NCBI GenBank assembly: GCA_002359465.1
Contig: DENA01000009.1
Coordinates: 90,499 to 126,630 of the forward strand
Length of the DNA: 36,132 nt
Source of the DNA: Ruminococcaceae bacterium UBA2656
GTDB lineage: Bacteria; Bacillota; Clostridia; Oscillospirales; Acutalibacteraceae
Reading direction: 5' to 3'
A program made the translations under genes and the position numbers. The notes beneath the pieces were generated by a model. The model had not been told where the DNA came from. It saw only the letters and a list, made by a program, of their open reading frames with translations, and did no database searches. Numbering within the stretch: position 1 is the first letter of the stretch; each line of letters opens with the position of its first letter. Positions 22,744 to 31,798 of the stretch are shown here, in pieces.

Positions 22744-24406
22744 ACTGAAAAACGCAATTCTCCGCGCGGTGGAAAAGGCACAGGCCGGCGGTGACCTGCC
22801 CCAGGGGGAAACGCCCCCGTTTTCCATCGAGGTGCCCGCCGACCGCAGCCACGGCGACTGGGCAACCAACGCGGCCATGGTGTCTGCAAAAGCGTTCCAC
22901 CTTGCACCGAGGAAAATCGCTCAGCTGATCACGGAGCATATTGTACTGGAAGGTACATTTTTTGACCGTTTTGAAATTGCCGGGCCCGGATTCATCAATT
23001 TCTTTCTGAATCAGCGCTTCTATTCGGAGGTCTTAAAGGATATCAGGCGGTGCGGCGCTTCCTACGGCCGCAGCGATTACGGAAAAAAAGGCAAAATCAT
23101 GGTGGAATTCGTTTCGGCGAACCCCACCGGGCCCATGCACATGGGCAACGCGCGCGGCGGCGCGCTGGGGGACTGCCTTGCGGCGGTTCTTGACGCCGCC
23201 GGCTACGATGTGTGGCGTGAATTTTATGTAAACGACGCGGGCAACCAGATTGAAAAATTCGGCAATTCCCTTTCCGCGCGCTATTTGCAGATCTTTAAGG
23301 GCGAGGATGCCGTTGAATTTCCTGAGGACGGCTATCAGGGAGAGGACATCCGCGACAGAGCCGCCGAGTTTGCAAAAGAAAACGGCGACAAATATGTTGA
23401 CGCCGACCCCGCTGTACGTCAGAAAGCCCTTGTTGATTTTGCGCTGCCGAAGAACATCGAAAAAATGAAGTCCGATTTAAAGAAATACGGGATCGTTTAC
23501 GACGAATGGTTCATGGAAAGCCGTCTGCACAACGGCGGTGAGCTGGCGGAAACCATCCGTATTCTGAAAGAAAAGGACCTGACCTACGAGAAGGACGGCG
23601 CCCTCTGGTACCGTGCCACCGATTTCGGCGCGGAAAAAGACGAGGTTCTTGTCCGCCAAAACGGGAATCCAACGTATTTCGCGGCGGACATCGCCTATCA
23701 TAGAAATAAGTTCGAAAAGCGCGGCTTTGAACGCTGTATCGACGTCTGGGGCGCCGACCACCATGGCCACGTCGCCAGAATGAAGGGCGCCATGAACGCG
23801 GTCGGTCTGGACGGCGGCAAGTTAGACGTTGTGCTGATTCAGCTTGTAAGGCTCGTTAAGGGCGGAGAAGTCGTGCGCATGAGCAAACGTACCGGCAAGG
23901 CGATTCAATTGGCCGACCTGCTGGACGAGGTTCCGGTGGACGCCGCAAGATTCTATTTCATCATGAGGGAAGCCAATTCCCAGATGGATTTTGACCTTGA
24001 TCTCGCCGTTCAGCAGGATTCACAGAACCCGGTATACTATGTGCAGTACGCCCGGGCACGGATCTGCAGCATCTTCAAGGCGCTTGCCGCGGAGGGGATT
24101 TCCCCGCGGGACTGCACTGACGAGGACCTCGCGCTTCTGACCGAACCGGAGGAAATTGAGCTGATCCGGCACCTTTCCGCCTACACGGGCGAAATTGTCG
24201 CCGCGGCACAGGATTACGACCCCGCAAGGATTACCCGCTATGTCATTACATTGGCTACGCTCTTCCATAAATTCTATAATGCATGCCGCGTAAAAGGCGA
24301 CAACGAAAGTCTGACCGCCGCAAGGCTGTGTTTGTGCAGCGCGACATCCACTGTGATCTGCAACGTGCTTTCCATGTTTAAAATATCGGCGCCGGAAAGC
24401 ATGTAA
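22712..24406 (+). CDS. argS: Arginine--tRNA ligase
   Basis: Class I synthetase that charges tRNA-Arg. The 564-aa protein has the N-terminal additional domain (about 1-110) and the signature EFVSANPTGPMHMGNARGG, with HMGN in place of HIGH, near residue 142. It also has VWGADHHGHVARMKGA and the KMSK-type loop VVRMSKRTGKAI near 389. The C-terminal DALR anticodon domain contains YYVQYARARICSIFKAL and ends FKISAPESM. Start is ATG 22712. AAGGAGG lies 12 bases upstream inside the preceding gene. The frame is open further upstream but overlaps the DUF1934 gene. Confidence 0.97.
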   Translation: MSKIVLQATSELKNAILRAVEKAQAGGDLPQGETPPFSIEVPADRSHGDWATNAAMVSAKAFHLAPRKIAQLITEHIVLEGTFFDRFEIAGPGFINFFLNQRFYSEVLKDIRRCGASYGRSDYGKKGKIMVEFVSANPTGPMHMGNARGGALGDCLAAVLDAAGYDVWREFYVNDAGNQIEKFGNSLSARYLQIFKGEDAVEFPEDGYQGEDIRDRAAEFAKENGDKYVDADPAVRQKALVDFALPKNIEKMKSDLKKYGIVYDEWFMESRLHNGGELAETIRILKEKDLTYEKDGALWYRATDFGAEKDEVLVRQNGNPTYFAADIAYHRNKFEKRGFERCIDVWGADHHGHVARMKGAMNAVGLDGGKLDVVLIQLVRLVKGGEVVRMSKRTGKAIQLADLLDEVPVDAARFYFIMREANSQMDFDLDLAVQQDSQNPVYYVQYARARICSIFKALAAEGISPRDCTDEDLALLTEPEEIELIRHLSAYTGEIVAAAQDYDPARITRYVITLATLFHKFYNACRVKGDNESLTAARLCLCSATSTVICNVLSMFKISAPESM

Positions 24407-24440
24407 GCAGGCTGAACACGTTAGGAGCAATGAAAAACAA

Positions 24441-25670
24441 ATGAGCTTCCCTTTTAAGCTTCCCCTGCTGCTGGACGGCGCTACGGCCACCAATCTTGCC
24501 GACGCCGGAATGCCGGGCGGCGTTTGCGTGGAAAAATGGATTCTGGAAAACCCCCAGAAGCTCGTCGACCTGCAGAGTCAATTCATCGCCGCGGGCGCAC
24601 AGGCGGTTTATGCGCCGACCTTTGGCGCAAACCGGGCCTGTCTGGCTAATTACGGTCTGGAGGAAGACGTGGCCGGTATCAATCAAAAGCTGGTCGCTCT
24701 GTCCCAAAGCATTGCCAAACCCGCCGGTGTGCCGGTGGGGGGAAACGTCTGCCCCACCGGGTTGTTTGTGCCGCCGTTCGGCGATTCGGATTTTGACGAC
24801 ATTTATGACATTTACCGCGAACAGATACGGGCTTTGGACGACGCGGGCGTCGATTTTATTATCATTGAAACGCAGGCCTCGCTTGCCGACATGCGCGCGG
24901 CGGTGCTTGCCGCAAGGACGACCAATCTGCCGGTGTTTGTAACCATTACCGTCGATGAAAGCGGGCACACCCTCACGGGCGGCAGCCTTCTCCCCGCCGT
25001 GATCACGCTGCAGGCAATGGGAGTAGACGCAATCGGGCTGAACTGTTCCTTCGGGCCGGGACCTATGCTGGAATACGTGGAACAGGTTGCCCCGCATGTC
25101 AGTGTGCCGATCATCGCCAAGCCGAACGCCGGCGTGCCGATGTGGAACGCTCCGGCCAATGGGGGAATCCTCTCTCCCGCGGAATTTGCCGTTCAAATGC
25201 GCAGGCTGATGGAAGCGGGAGCAAGAATCGTGGGGGGCTGCTGCTGTTCGACCCCGGAGCATCTGAAGGCGCTTGCCGTAGTGGCAAAAGATTTTGTCCC
25301 GCCGGAAGCTCCGGAAGAGCCCGACTGTTATGCCGCGGCAAATGAGCGGGAAGCGTTTTTTCTGGGAGACGACATCCTGTTCAGCGAGCCGATATCCTGC
25401 ACCAGCTCGCTCGGCGAAGATCTGATCGATCTTGACGACGAGCGGGTTACCTCGGCGCTTGTGGAGGTCAACAGCCTGGACGACGCGATGCTGCTGTGTG
25501 AAAACAGCACCATGACGCGTCTTCCCATTGCCGTGCACTGTGACAGCCTGCCGGTGCTGGACGCGGCGCTCCGATATTTTCAGGGCCGGCTGATTGTCGA
25601 TTCGGCCTGTCCGATTGAAACCGAACTGATTGAACCGCTCGCGGCAAAATACGGCGCTATTGTTTACTAA
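24441..25670 (+). CDS. Homocysteine S-methyltransferase family protein with a truncated extra domain
   Basis: The first ~290 residues form a homocysteine-binding zinc methyltransferase barrel like MetH module 1. It opens with LLLDGATATNLADAGM. The zinc cysteines are in LNCSFGPGPM (Cys202) and GGCCCSTPEHL (Cys267, Cys268, with an extra Cys269). After a linker, residues about 345-409 (SLDDAMLLCEN, LPIAVHCDSLPVLDAALRYFQGRLIVDSACPIE, LAAKYGAIVY) resemble a piece of the MetH folate-binding barrel. The protein ends there, with no complete pterin domain and no cobalamin domain. The methyl donor is therefore unclear. AGGAG lies 15 bases before ATG 24441. Between them is a four-codon frame (MKNK) whose stop overlaps the start. 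It is downstream of argS in the same direction. Confidence 0.85.
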   Translation: MSFPFKLPLLLDGATATNLADAGMPGGVCVEKWILENPQKLVDLQSQFIAAGAQAVYAPTFGANRACLANYGLEEDVAGINQKLVALSQSIAKPAGVPVGGNVCPTGLFVPPFGDSDFDDIYDIYREQIRALDDAGVDFIIIETQASLADMRAAVLAARTTNLPVFVTITVDESGHTLTGGSLLPAVITLQAMGVDAIGLNCSFGPGPMLEYVEQVAPHVSVPIIAKPNAGVPMWNAPANGGILSPAEFAVQMRRLMEAGARIVGGCCCSTPEHLKALAVVAKDFVPPEAPEEPDCYAAANEREAFFLGDDILFSEPISCTSSLGEDLIDLDDERVTSALVEVNSLDDAMLLCENSTMTRLPIAVHCDSLPVLDAALRYFQGRLIVDSACPIETELIEPLAAKYGAIVY

Positions 25671-25677
25671 AACATAC

Positions 25678-25718
25678 AAATGGCCGGAAGCTGTAAAAAG
25701 CCTCCGGCCATTTTCCGT
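25678..25718. terminator. Hairpin between the methyltransferase gene and the small membrane protein gene
   Basis: AAATGGCCGGAAGCT pairs with AGCCTCCGGCCATTTT with one mismatch, and T/A runs lie on both sides. It serves the two converging genes. Confidence 0.85.
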
Positions 25719-25721
25719 ATT

Positions 25722-25952
25722 TTATTTTTCCTGCGTCTCCGCGTCACGGGGTTCCTCCGGCGGCTGTACTTCCTCATCAGGCTCGTCCCAGCTGCTGAAT
25801 GCAAGATACATACCGGCAAGTGCGACAAAACAAGCCACCGACGCAGTGGCAAGCGCCCACCCGGTAATTTCGAACGGGCCGAGCACCATGGATATCAGGG
25901 TCAGCACAATGCCAGCTTCAAAAAACAGAACTGCAAGTTTTCCGTCGCTCAT
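25722..25952 (-). CDS. Small two-helix membrane protein, unknown function
   Basis: A 76-aa protein with two predicted membrane helices (about 6-26, LAVLFFEAGIVLTLISMVLG; and about 31-52, WALATASVACFVALAGMYLAF) and an acidic, proline-rich tail (WDEPDEEVQPPEEPRDAETQEK). AAGGGGGC lies just before ATG 25950-25952. It follows ksgA in the same direction with a 58-base gap and may be co-transcribed. There is no recognised family. Confidence 0.65.
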   Translation of the reverse strand: MSDGKLAVLFFEAGIVLTLISMVLGPFEITGWALATASVACFVALAGMYLAFSSWDEPDEEVQPPEEPRDAETQEK

Positions 25953-26010
25953 AAAAAAGCCCCCTTGTTGATGGTGAATGCTGCAATTTTACATATAGCA
26001 AATTTATAAT

Positions 26011-26871
26011 TCAAAATATTTCATTGGAGAGCGCGGCAAGCTGTTCTATGGAAAGCTGTTCGGCGCGCGCGTTTGCGCTGATGTCCGCTCTTTTCAGCGC
26101 CGCCGCAACCGTTCCTTTGTCCAGTGAAAGCCCGGCAGCCAACGAATTGAGCACCGTTTTGCGCCGCTGGCCGAAGGCCGCTTTGACCAGCGCAAAAAAG
26201 TCCTTTTCCCTGTTGATTTTCACCGGCGGCTCTTTGCGGATTCTCAGATGGATGACCGCCGAATCGACGTTTGGCTGCGGGAAAAAATTGTCCCGGCTTA
26301 CTTCAAACAGGATGTTGGGTTCGGCAAAATACCGAACCGCCGCGCTTACCGCGCCGCAGGAACGGGTGCCGGGAAGCGCGCAAAGGCGTTCGGCCGCCTC
26401 CTTCTGCACCATCACCGTAACAGAACGGATCGGCAGCCGCTCCTCCAGAAAACGCATAATGACCGGAGAGGTGATATAATACGGAAGATTGGCGCATACG
26501 GCTGCTTCCATACCGGGGAACTCCGTTTCGATCAGTTCTGTCAGGTCTGTTTTTAAAATATCTTCATTTACAATTTTCACATTGTCAAAATCCGAAAGCG
26601 TCTCCCCCAAAACCGGCAGAAGCCTTTTGTCAAGTTCGACGGATACGACCTTGTTTGCACGCCTGGCAAGCTCCGCGGTCAGCACCCCGACTCCCGGCCC
26701 GATCTCCAGCACTCCGACGCCCTTTTGTGCGCCGCATTCTTCCGCCATACGCGGGCAGATTTCGGGATTGATCAAGAAATTCTGTCCCAGCGATTTTGAA
26801 ATATTAAAACCATGGCGCGTAAGTACGCTCCTGATTGTCCTGATATCCGATAAATCCATTTCTGTCTCCAT
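26011..26871 (-). CDS. rsmA: 16S rRNA (adenine1518-N6/adenine1519-N6)-dimethyltransferase
   Basis: KsgA/RsmA dimethylates two adenines in helix 45 of 16S rRNA during 30S assembly. The 286-aa product shows FNISKSLGQNFLINPEI near the start and the SAM-binding GVLEIGPGVGVLTAELA (about 53-69). VNEDILKTD, the catalytic ANLPYYITSPVIMRFLE (about 127-143), and the helical C-terminal domain (LVKAAFGQRRKTVLNSLA) follow. Two starts are possible, ATG 26871 or an ATG four codons later. AGGAAAG lies upstream of the first. The small membrane protein gene follows. Confidence 0.96.
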   Translation of the reverse strand: METEMDLSDIRTIRSVLTRHGFNISKSLGQNFLINPEICPRMAEECGAQKGVGVLEIGPGVGVLTAELARRANKVVSVELDKRLLPVLGETLSDFDNVKIVNEDILKTDLTELIETEFPGMEAAVCANLPYYITSPVIMRFLEERLPIRSVTVMVQKEAAERLCALPGTRSCGAVSAAVRYFAEPNILFEVSRDNFFPQPNVDSAVIHLRIRKEPPVKINREKDFFALVKAAFGQRRKTVLNSLAAGLSLDKGTVAAALKRADISANARAEQLSIEQLAALSNEIF

Positions 26872-27017
26872 ATCTTTCCTGCATGATCTGTCATTTTTAA
26901 TTCTCCGGATGAACCGACGGTATTGGAATCCGGATTTTCCATTGCCCCTATCATATCCATAAAACGATTTAAATGCTTTTATTTAATGATTATATCATAC
27001 AAATTCTCACATTTCCA
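26872..27017. other. Divergent intergenic region between rsmA and the dCMP deaminase gene (left part)
   Basis: AT-rich with no supported gene. It presumably holds the rsmA promoter. TATAAT occurs at about 26994-26989 on the minus strand, but no good -35 accompanies it. A short ORF shadow here was not credible. Confidence 0.4.
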
Positions 27018-27046
27018 TTGATTATCTGTCGAAAATACAATATGAT
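27018..27046 (+). promoter_or_regulatory. Possible promoter of the dCMP deaminase gene
   Basis: TTGATT at 27018-27023 and TATGAT at 27041-27046, 17 bases apart. The leader that follows is about 160 bases long and contains a GGAAT...ATTCC hairpin and repeated GGAAT words. Confidence 0.5.
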
Positions 27047-27210
27047 AGATTTATAGTATTTTAAATCTTATTAGCAATTTCAAATGAGAACTGGAATAAC
27101 GGAATTCATTCCGCAGCATTTTTGGAATTCCTATCATTACAGCGTAATTCCATGTTTCTTCAGCCAAAAACAGAATTTTCGGAATGATAAAGGAATGGGA
27201 GGCATAAAAA

Positions 27211-27699
27211 ATGAATCGTACGGACAAAGAAAATTATTACCTTGATATTGCTGAAACCGTATTGGAACGCGGAACCTGCCTGCGCCGGAATTTCGGCGCG
27301 ATCATTGTTCAGCATGACGAGATTGTATCGTCCGGATACACGGGGGCCCCCCGGGGCCGCCGCAACTGTATCGACACCGGTATCTGCGTACGTGAAACGC
27401 TGGGTGTTCCGCGCGGCGAACGCTATGAGCTTTGCCGCTCCGTCCACGCCGAGGCCAACGCCATTATCAGTGCCTCCCGCCGAGACATGATCGGCAGCAC
27501 GCTGTACCTGGTGGGCAGGGACGCTAAAACAGGCGAGTATGTTGAAAACGCTTCCCCCTGTTCCATGTGCAAGCGACTGATTATCAACGCGGGCATTGCG
27601 CGTGTTGTCGCACGCAACACCAAAACCGCCTTTTCTTCGGTTTATGTGGAGGAATGGGTGGAAAACGACGAATCTCTCACCGGCAAATTCGGATACTGA
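27211..27699 (+). CDS. dCMP deaminase family protein (ComEB-like)
   Basis: A zinc-dependent deaminase of 162 aa that probably converts dCMP to dUMP for dTMP synthesis. The zinc site is visible as HAEANAI (His79, Glu81) and PCSMC (Cys117, Cys120). N-terminal features LDIAETVLERGTCLRRNFGAIIVQHDEIVSSGYTGAPRGRRNC (in segments) match the ComE operon protein 2 / dCMP deaminase group. The additional Cys53 and Cys59 may contribute a second metal site, as in phage enzymes. GGGAGGC precedes ATG 27211. It is a single-gene unit with its own terminator. The substrate is inferred from family. Confidence 0.9.
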   Translation: MNRTDKENYYLDIAETVLERGTCLRRNFGAIIVQHDEIVSSGYTGAPRGRRNCIDTGICVRETLGVPRGERYELCRSVHAEANAIISASRRDMIGSTLYLVGRDAKTGEYVENASPCSMCKRLIINAGIARVVARNTKTAFSSVYVEEWVENDESLTGKFGY

Positions 27700-27713
27700 T
27701 TCCATTATATAAC

Positions 27714-27748
27714 AAAATGCCGCTGCTTTTTTGCAGCGGCATTTTTTA
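27714..27748 (+). terminator. Terminator after the dCMP deaminase gene
   Basis: AAAATGCCGCTGC pairs with GCAGCGGCATTTT around a T loop, and further T follow. The A run on the other side makes bidirectional use with azlD possible. Confidence 0.88.
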
Positions 27749-27801
27749 TCCAAGTGCATTTCTTTCATAAAGCCGTAAGCCCTTCCTTCTGCTTTTCCAT
27801 G

Positions 27802-28101
27802 TCAAAACAGCCGAATCACCTGTTCCGCAATAAAAACGGCGGCGGTGGAGCCAAGCGCAACGGTAAGAAGCCCTTTGTCCTTATAGGCGAGCAGAAGCGC
27901 CGCGGCAAGGCCGAATACCGCCGAATACAGATTCGCCGTGGAATACAGAATTTCCGGAAAGGTCATGGCCGCAAGCACAGCATAGGGTACGTAAGCCAAA
28001 AAGGATTTTACAAAACGGTTATTGATTTTCTTTTTAAAGATCGCAAGGGGGAGCATACGGATGATATAGGTGACAAACGCCATGATGAAAATGCAGATCA
28101 A
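27802..28101 (-). CDS. azlD: Branched-chain amino acid transporter subunit AzlD
   Basis: The small subunit of the AzlCD exporter of branched-chain amino acids. The 99-aa product has three to four hydrophobic helices and the family opening MAFVTYIIRMLPLAIF, with FVKSFLAYVPYAVLAAMTFPEILYST. The start is uncertain. TTG 28099-28101 is the first usable codon after an in-frame TAG and lacks a near ribosome site. An ATG six codons later is the alternative. It lies 14 bases after azlC, so translation may depend on coupling to azlC. Confidence 0.85.
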   Translation of the reverse strand: MICIFIMAFVTYIIRMLPLAIFKKKINNRFVKSFLAYVPYAVLAAMTFPEILYSTANLYSAVFGLAAALLLAYKDKGLLTVALGSTAAVFIAEQVIRLF

Positions 28102-28115
28102 AAGTCTTTGCTAAT

Positions 28116-28835
28116 TCATTCCCGTACCTCCGCGTCGTCAACCGGGTAGCGCAGCGCTGCATAGGCCGAGGCAGCCACCGCGCAGATAATAATCACCCAG
28201 CCGCCGGAAAGACGGTTCAGGAAAGGCATCCACCTGAAAATACAGCTCAGCACGGCCGCGACGGCAATCACTTTCGCAATCGGGCGCGCACGCTTTGCGG
28301 GCGGAATGATAATCGCGAGAAACATGCCGTAAATTGCAATGCCCAGCGCGGTACGGACGCTGACGGGCAGCAGGCCGGTCGCGGTGCCGCCAAGCAGGGT
28401 TCCAAGCGTCCAGCCGGTGTAGGGCGTGACGATCAGCCCCGCAAGATACCGCGCGCTGACGCTCCCCTCCTGCTGCATGGCAACGGCAAAAATTTCATCG
28501 GTTACACCGAACGATAAAATGAACCGGTGCAGAGAAGTCATGGCGTCATCCACCTTTTGGGACAGGGAAAGCGACATCAGCATATAACGGATATTGATGA
28601 CAAACGTGGTTACGGCAAGCTCTATATAAAGTCCGCCCGACAAAATCAGTTCGGTGCCGGCGAACTGCCCCGCACTGGTCATGTTGCTCATGGTAATCAG
28701 CATGACCGCCCAAAGCGGCAGGCCGCCCTGTGTCGCCATCATCCCGAACGTAAAGGAGACACTGATATACCCGAGGCAAATCGGCAAGCCGTCCTTCAGT
28801 CCCTTTTTAAACGTCAAAGTCTGTGTTTCCTGCAT
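28116..28835 (-). CDS. azlC: Branched-chain amino acid transporter subunit AzlC
   Basis: The large subunit of the AzlCD exporter, 239 aa, hydrophobic throughout with about five or six membrane helices. Family motifs include GLKDGLPICLGYISVSFTFGM, MSNMTSAGQFAGTELI, YMLMSLSLSQKVD, and FGVTDEIFAVAM. GGGAGC precedes ATG 28833-28835. It lies 129 bases after leuB in the same direction. The gap has an imperfect hairpin and no clear promoter, so it may belong to the leuA-leuB operon. Confidence 0.93.
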   Translation of the reverse strand: MQETQTLTFKKGLKDGLPICLGYISVSFTFGMMATQGGLPLWAVMLITMSNMTSAGQFAGTELILSGGLYIELAVTTFVINIRYMLMSLSLSQKVDDAMTSLHRFILSFGVTDEIFAVAMQQEGSVSARYLAGLIVTPYTGWTLGTLLGGTATGLLPVSVRTALGIAIYGMFLAIIIPPAKRARPIAKVIAVAAVLSCIFRWMPFLNRLSGGWVIIICAVAASAYAALRYPVDDAEVRE

Positions 28836-28964
28836 TTCCGCGCTCCCAACCTATAACAATTTCAAGAATAAAGCGAAAGGAACATCTTGCTTTCCTGCTT
28901 TCATTCAAATTTATTTAATACTATTTGTATAATTATTTTAAAATAATACAAATTATTACAGATT

Positions 28965-30041
28965 TTACAAGGCTTCGCAGACCAGATCGCCCATTTCCTC
29001 ACAGGTGACTTTCCGCAGTCCCGCGGTATAAATATCCGGCGTACGGGCTGTTTTCAGCACATTGGACACGGCGTCTTCAATGGCTCTTGCCGCCTGCGGT
29101 TCGTTCAGAGAATAGCGGAGCATCATAGCGGCGGAAAGAATTGTTGCCAGCGGATTTGCCATCCCCGTACCGGCAATGTCGGGCGCGGAACCGTGTATCG
29201 GCTCATACAGTCCGGATTTTTCCTCGCTCAGGCTGGCCGAGGCCAGCATCCCGATGGAGCCGCTGATCATGGACGCCTCATCCGAAAGAATATCCCCAAA
29301 TATGTTTGAGGTGACAATCACGTCGAACTGCTTTGGATTGCGTACAAGCTGCATGGCGCAGTTATCCACATACATATTGGTCAGTTCTATATCAGGATAC
29401 TCCTCTTTTCCGATTCTTGCAACCGTCGCGCGCCAAAGCCTTGAGGACTCCAGCACATTTGCCTTGTCTACACTGCAAAGCCTGCCGCGGCGCTTCGCCG
29501 CCATCTGGAATCCGACGCGCGCGATGCGCTCAATTTCGGGCACGGAATACATTTCCGTGTCGTAGGCCGCTTCAAAGCCGCCGACTGTTTTGCGTCCGCG
29601 CTCGCCAAAATAGATGCCGCCGGTCAGTTCCCGTACGACCATGATATTGAGATCTTCGCCGATGATTTCCGCTTTCAGAGGGGATGCTTCGCGAAGCTGC
29701 TCAAAAATCACCGCCGGACGCAAATTGGCAAACAGTCCAAGCGCGCCTCGGATTCCCAGAAGGCCCGCTTCCGGCCTCAGATTGCCGGGCATACCGTCCC
29801 ATTTGGGGCCGCCGACCGCGCCAAGCAGCGTGGAATCGGCGACTTTGCACTTTTCAATGGTTTCCTGCGGAAGCGGCACCCCTGTCGCGTCAATCGCACA
29901 GCCGCCCAGCAGCGCCTCGTCATAGGATATTGTAAAACCGAAACGCCCGGCGGCGCGGTTCAGCACCTTTACGGCCTGCGTCACGATCTCCGGCCCGATT
30001 CCGTCGCCTTTCAGCAGAACAATTTTATAGCTCTTCATCAT
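28965..30041 (-). CDS. leuB: 3-isopropylmalate dehydrogenase
   Basis: Third step of leucine synthesis: NAD-dependent oxidation and decarboxylation of 3-isopropylmalate. The 358-aa product has [15 protein letters not shown] (6-20), [59 protein letters not shown] and [32 protein letters not shown] (in segments), all diagnostic for LeuB. Start at ATG 30039-30041, or the next codon ATG, with AGGGGGATCC upstream. It follows leuA with a nine-base gap. leuC and leuD are not in the window. Confidence 0.97.
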   Translation of the reverse strand: MMKSYKIVLLKGDGIGPEIVTQAVKVLNRAAGRFGFTISYDEALLGGCAIDATGVPLPQETIEKCKVADSTLLGAVGGPKWDGMPGNLRPEAGLLGIRGALGLFANLRPAVIFEQLREASPLKAEIIGEDLNIMVVRELTGGIYFGERGRKTVGGFEAAYDTEMYSVPEIERIARVGFQMAAKRRGRLCSVDKANVLESSRLWRATVARIGKEEYPDIELTNMYVDNCAMQLVRNPKQFDVIVTSNIFGDILSDEASMISGSIGMLASASLSEEKSGLYEPIHGSAPDIAGTGMANPLATILSAAMMLRYSLNEPQAARAIEDAVSNVLKTARTPDIYTAGLRKVTCEEMGDLVCEAL

Positions 30042-30050
30042 GGATCCCCC

Positions 30051-31754
30051 TTAAGAATTTTTTTCAGCGGCGTTCTGGCCGCGGTTGATGGCGCAGATGA
30101 TTCCTTTAATGGAAGCAAGGCTGATATTGTTGTCGATTCCCACCCCAAAAACCGGCCTGCCATCCGGCGCGGTCAGCTGAATATAGGATACCGCCTTGGA
30201 GTCCGCGCCGCCGGAAATGGCGTGTTCACGGTAGGAAACAAACTGGTAGTCGGTGATGCCGACAGATTTCAGCGCGTGGAAAAACGCGCTGACAGGCCCG
30301 TTCCCGCTGGCGCTGACGGGGTGGTCCTCATGCCGGAAGCGGATAATGCCCTCAAAATGCACCAGCGTGTCCCCGCTGATGTCGTTTTCTTCATAGAGCT
30401 TATACTGCTTTAAATTGTAAGGGGCGCTGACCTCCAAAAATTCCCGGCGGAAAATACTGAAAATCTCATCCGGCTGGAGCTCGCGGCCCGCCTCGTCACA
30501 GGCGGCCTTCACCATTGCGCCGAACTCGGGGTGCATTGCTTTCGGCAGCTCGTAGCCGAAATTCTGCTGCATAATGAACGTCGCGCCTCCCTTGCCGGAC
30601 TGGCTGTTGATGCGGATAATCGGCTCGTATTCGCGGCCGACGTCGGCGGGGTCAATCGGCAGATAGTTCACTTCCCAGCAGCCGCTTTCGCTGTGCGCCA
30701 TGTATTCCACACCTTTTTTGATGGCGTCCTGATGGGAGCCGGAAAACGCCGTAAACACCAGGTCGCCCGCGTAGGGATGGCGCTCATGCACCTTCATTTT
30801 CGTACATTTCTCAAATACATCGCGGATTTCATGCATGTTGGAAAAGTCAAGCTTCGGGTCCACGCCCTGGGAATACAGGTTCATGGCAACTACCATCACA
30901 TCCGCGTTTCCGGTGCGTTCTCCGTTGCCAAACAGGGTACCTTCCACCCTTTGGGCGCCCGCCATCAGTCCCAGCTCGGTCGCCGCCGTGGCGGTGCCGC
31001 GGTCGTTGTGGGGATGCAGGCTGATGATCGCGCTCTCACGGTTTTTCAGATGGCGGCAGAAATACTCGATCTGATCCGCGTAACAGTTCGGCGTACTCAT
31101 CTCCACGGTATTGGGAAGATTCAGAATCAGCTTGTTTTCCGGGGTGGAGCCGAGAACCTCCATCACCTTTTCACAGATCAGCACGGAATTTTCGATTTCG
31201 GTACCCGAAAAGCTCTCAGGGGAATATTCAAAGCGGATATTCGCGCCGCTTTCCCTGACTTCCGCGTCGGTGAGTTCTTTGATCAGTTTCGCGCCCTCGA
31301 CGGCGATGTCAATGACGCCCTGCATATCGGTGCGAAAAACCACTTTGCGCTGCAGGGTGGATGTGGAATTATAAAAATGTACAATGACATTCTTCGCACC
31401 CTTAATCGCTTCAAAAGTCTTATGAATCAAGTGCGCCCTTGCCTGAACAAGCACCTGAATGGTCACGTCATCCGGAATCAAATCCCGCTCAATCAGCGTG
31501 CGCAGAATCTCGTATTCCGTCTCTGAGGCGGACGGGAAGCCGATTTCAATTTCTTTAAACCCAATATCCACCAGAGTTTGAAAATACAGCAGTTTTTCCT
31601 CCAGATTCATCGGGTCAATCAGCGCCTGATTGCCGTCGCGCATATCCACACTGCACCAAACCGGCGCCTCTGTAATTACTTTGTCGGGCCATTGGCGGTC
31701 CGGCAGGCTGATCGGCTGAAAGGGAATATACTTTTTGCAGCCTTCATACATCAT
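30051..31754 (-). CDS. leuA: 2-isopropylmalate synthase (type 2)
   Basis: The committed step of leucine synthesis, condensing acetyl-CoA with 2-oxoisovalerate. The 567-aa product is the long type-2 LeuA (KKYIPFQPISLPDRQWP opening). Metal and catalytic motifs include SVDMRDGNQALIDPM (35-49), SLHPHNDRGTA and LFGNGERTGNADV. The C-terminal regulatory domain follows (FEGIIRFRHEDHPVSASGNGPVSAFFHALKSVGI in segments). I chose ATG 31752-31754, six bases after AAGGAG. The frame extends upstream to 31892 but that part is the T-box terminator. A second ATG follows directly and cannot be excluded. Confidence 0.96.
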   Translation of the reverse strand: MMYEGCKKYIPFQPISLPDRQWPDKVITEAPVWCSVDMRDGNQALIDPMNLEEKLLYFQTLVDIGFKEIEIGFPSASETEYEILRTLIERDLIPDDVTIQVLVQARAHLIHKTFEAIKGAKNVIVHFYNSTSTLQRKVVFRTDMQGVIDIAVEGAKLIKELTDAEVRESGANIRFEYSPESFSGTEIENSVLICEKVMEVLGSTPENKLILNLPNTVEMSTPNCYADQIEYFCRHLKNRESAIISLHPHNDRGTATAATELGLMAGAQRVEGTLFGNGERTGNADVMVVAMNLYSQGVDPKLDFSNMHEIRDVFEKCTKMKVHERHPYAGDLVFTAFSGSHQDAIKKGVEYMAHSESGCWEVNYLPIDPADVGREYEPIIRINSQSGKGGATFIMQQNFGYELPKAMHPEFGAMVKAACDEAGRELQPDEIFSIFRREFLEVSAPYNLKQYKLYEENDISGDTLVHFEGIIRFRHEDHPVSASGNGPVSAFFHALKSVGITDYQFVSYREHAISGGADSKAVSYIQLTAPDGRPVFGVGIDNNISLASIKGIICAINRGQNAAEKNS

Positions 31755-31798
31755 CCAACACTCCTTCGTCTGTTCTCTATGATTATCGGCGGAAATAA

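Noticed and set aside
24378..25679. Long open frame (433 codons) on the minus strand opposite the homocysteine methyltransferase gene
   Set aside because: A shadow of a GC-rich gene. The plus strand has clear family motifs and a ribosome site, and the antisense translation is rich in His/Arg/Gly without a pattern.
28932..28947. AT palindrome ATTATTTTAAAATAAT in the leuB-azlC gap
   Set aside because: Short and fully A/T in an AT-rich gap, so easily produced by chance; no flanking promoter boxes were convincing.
30531..31526. 331-codon plus-strand frame inside leuA
   Set aside because: The minus strand encodes an unbroken LeuA with all motifs, and the frame has no ribosome site.
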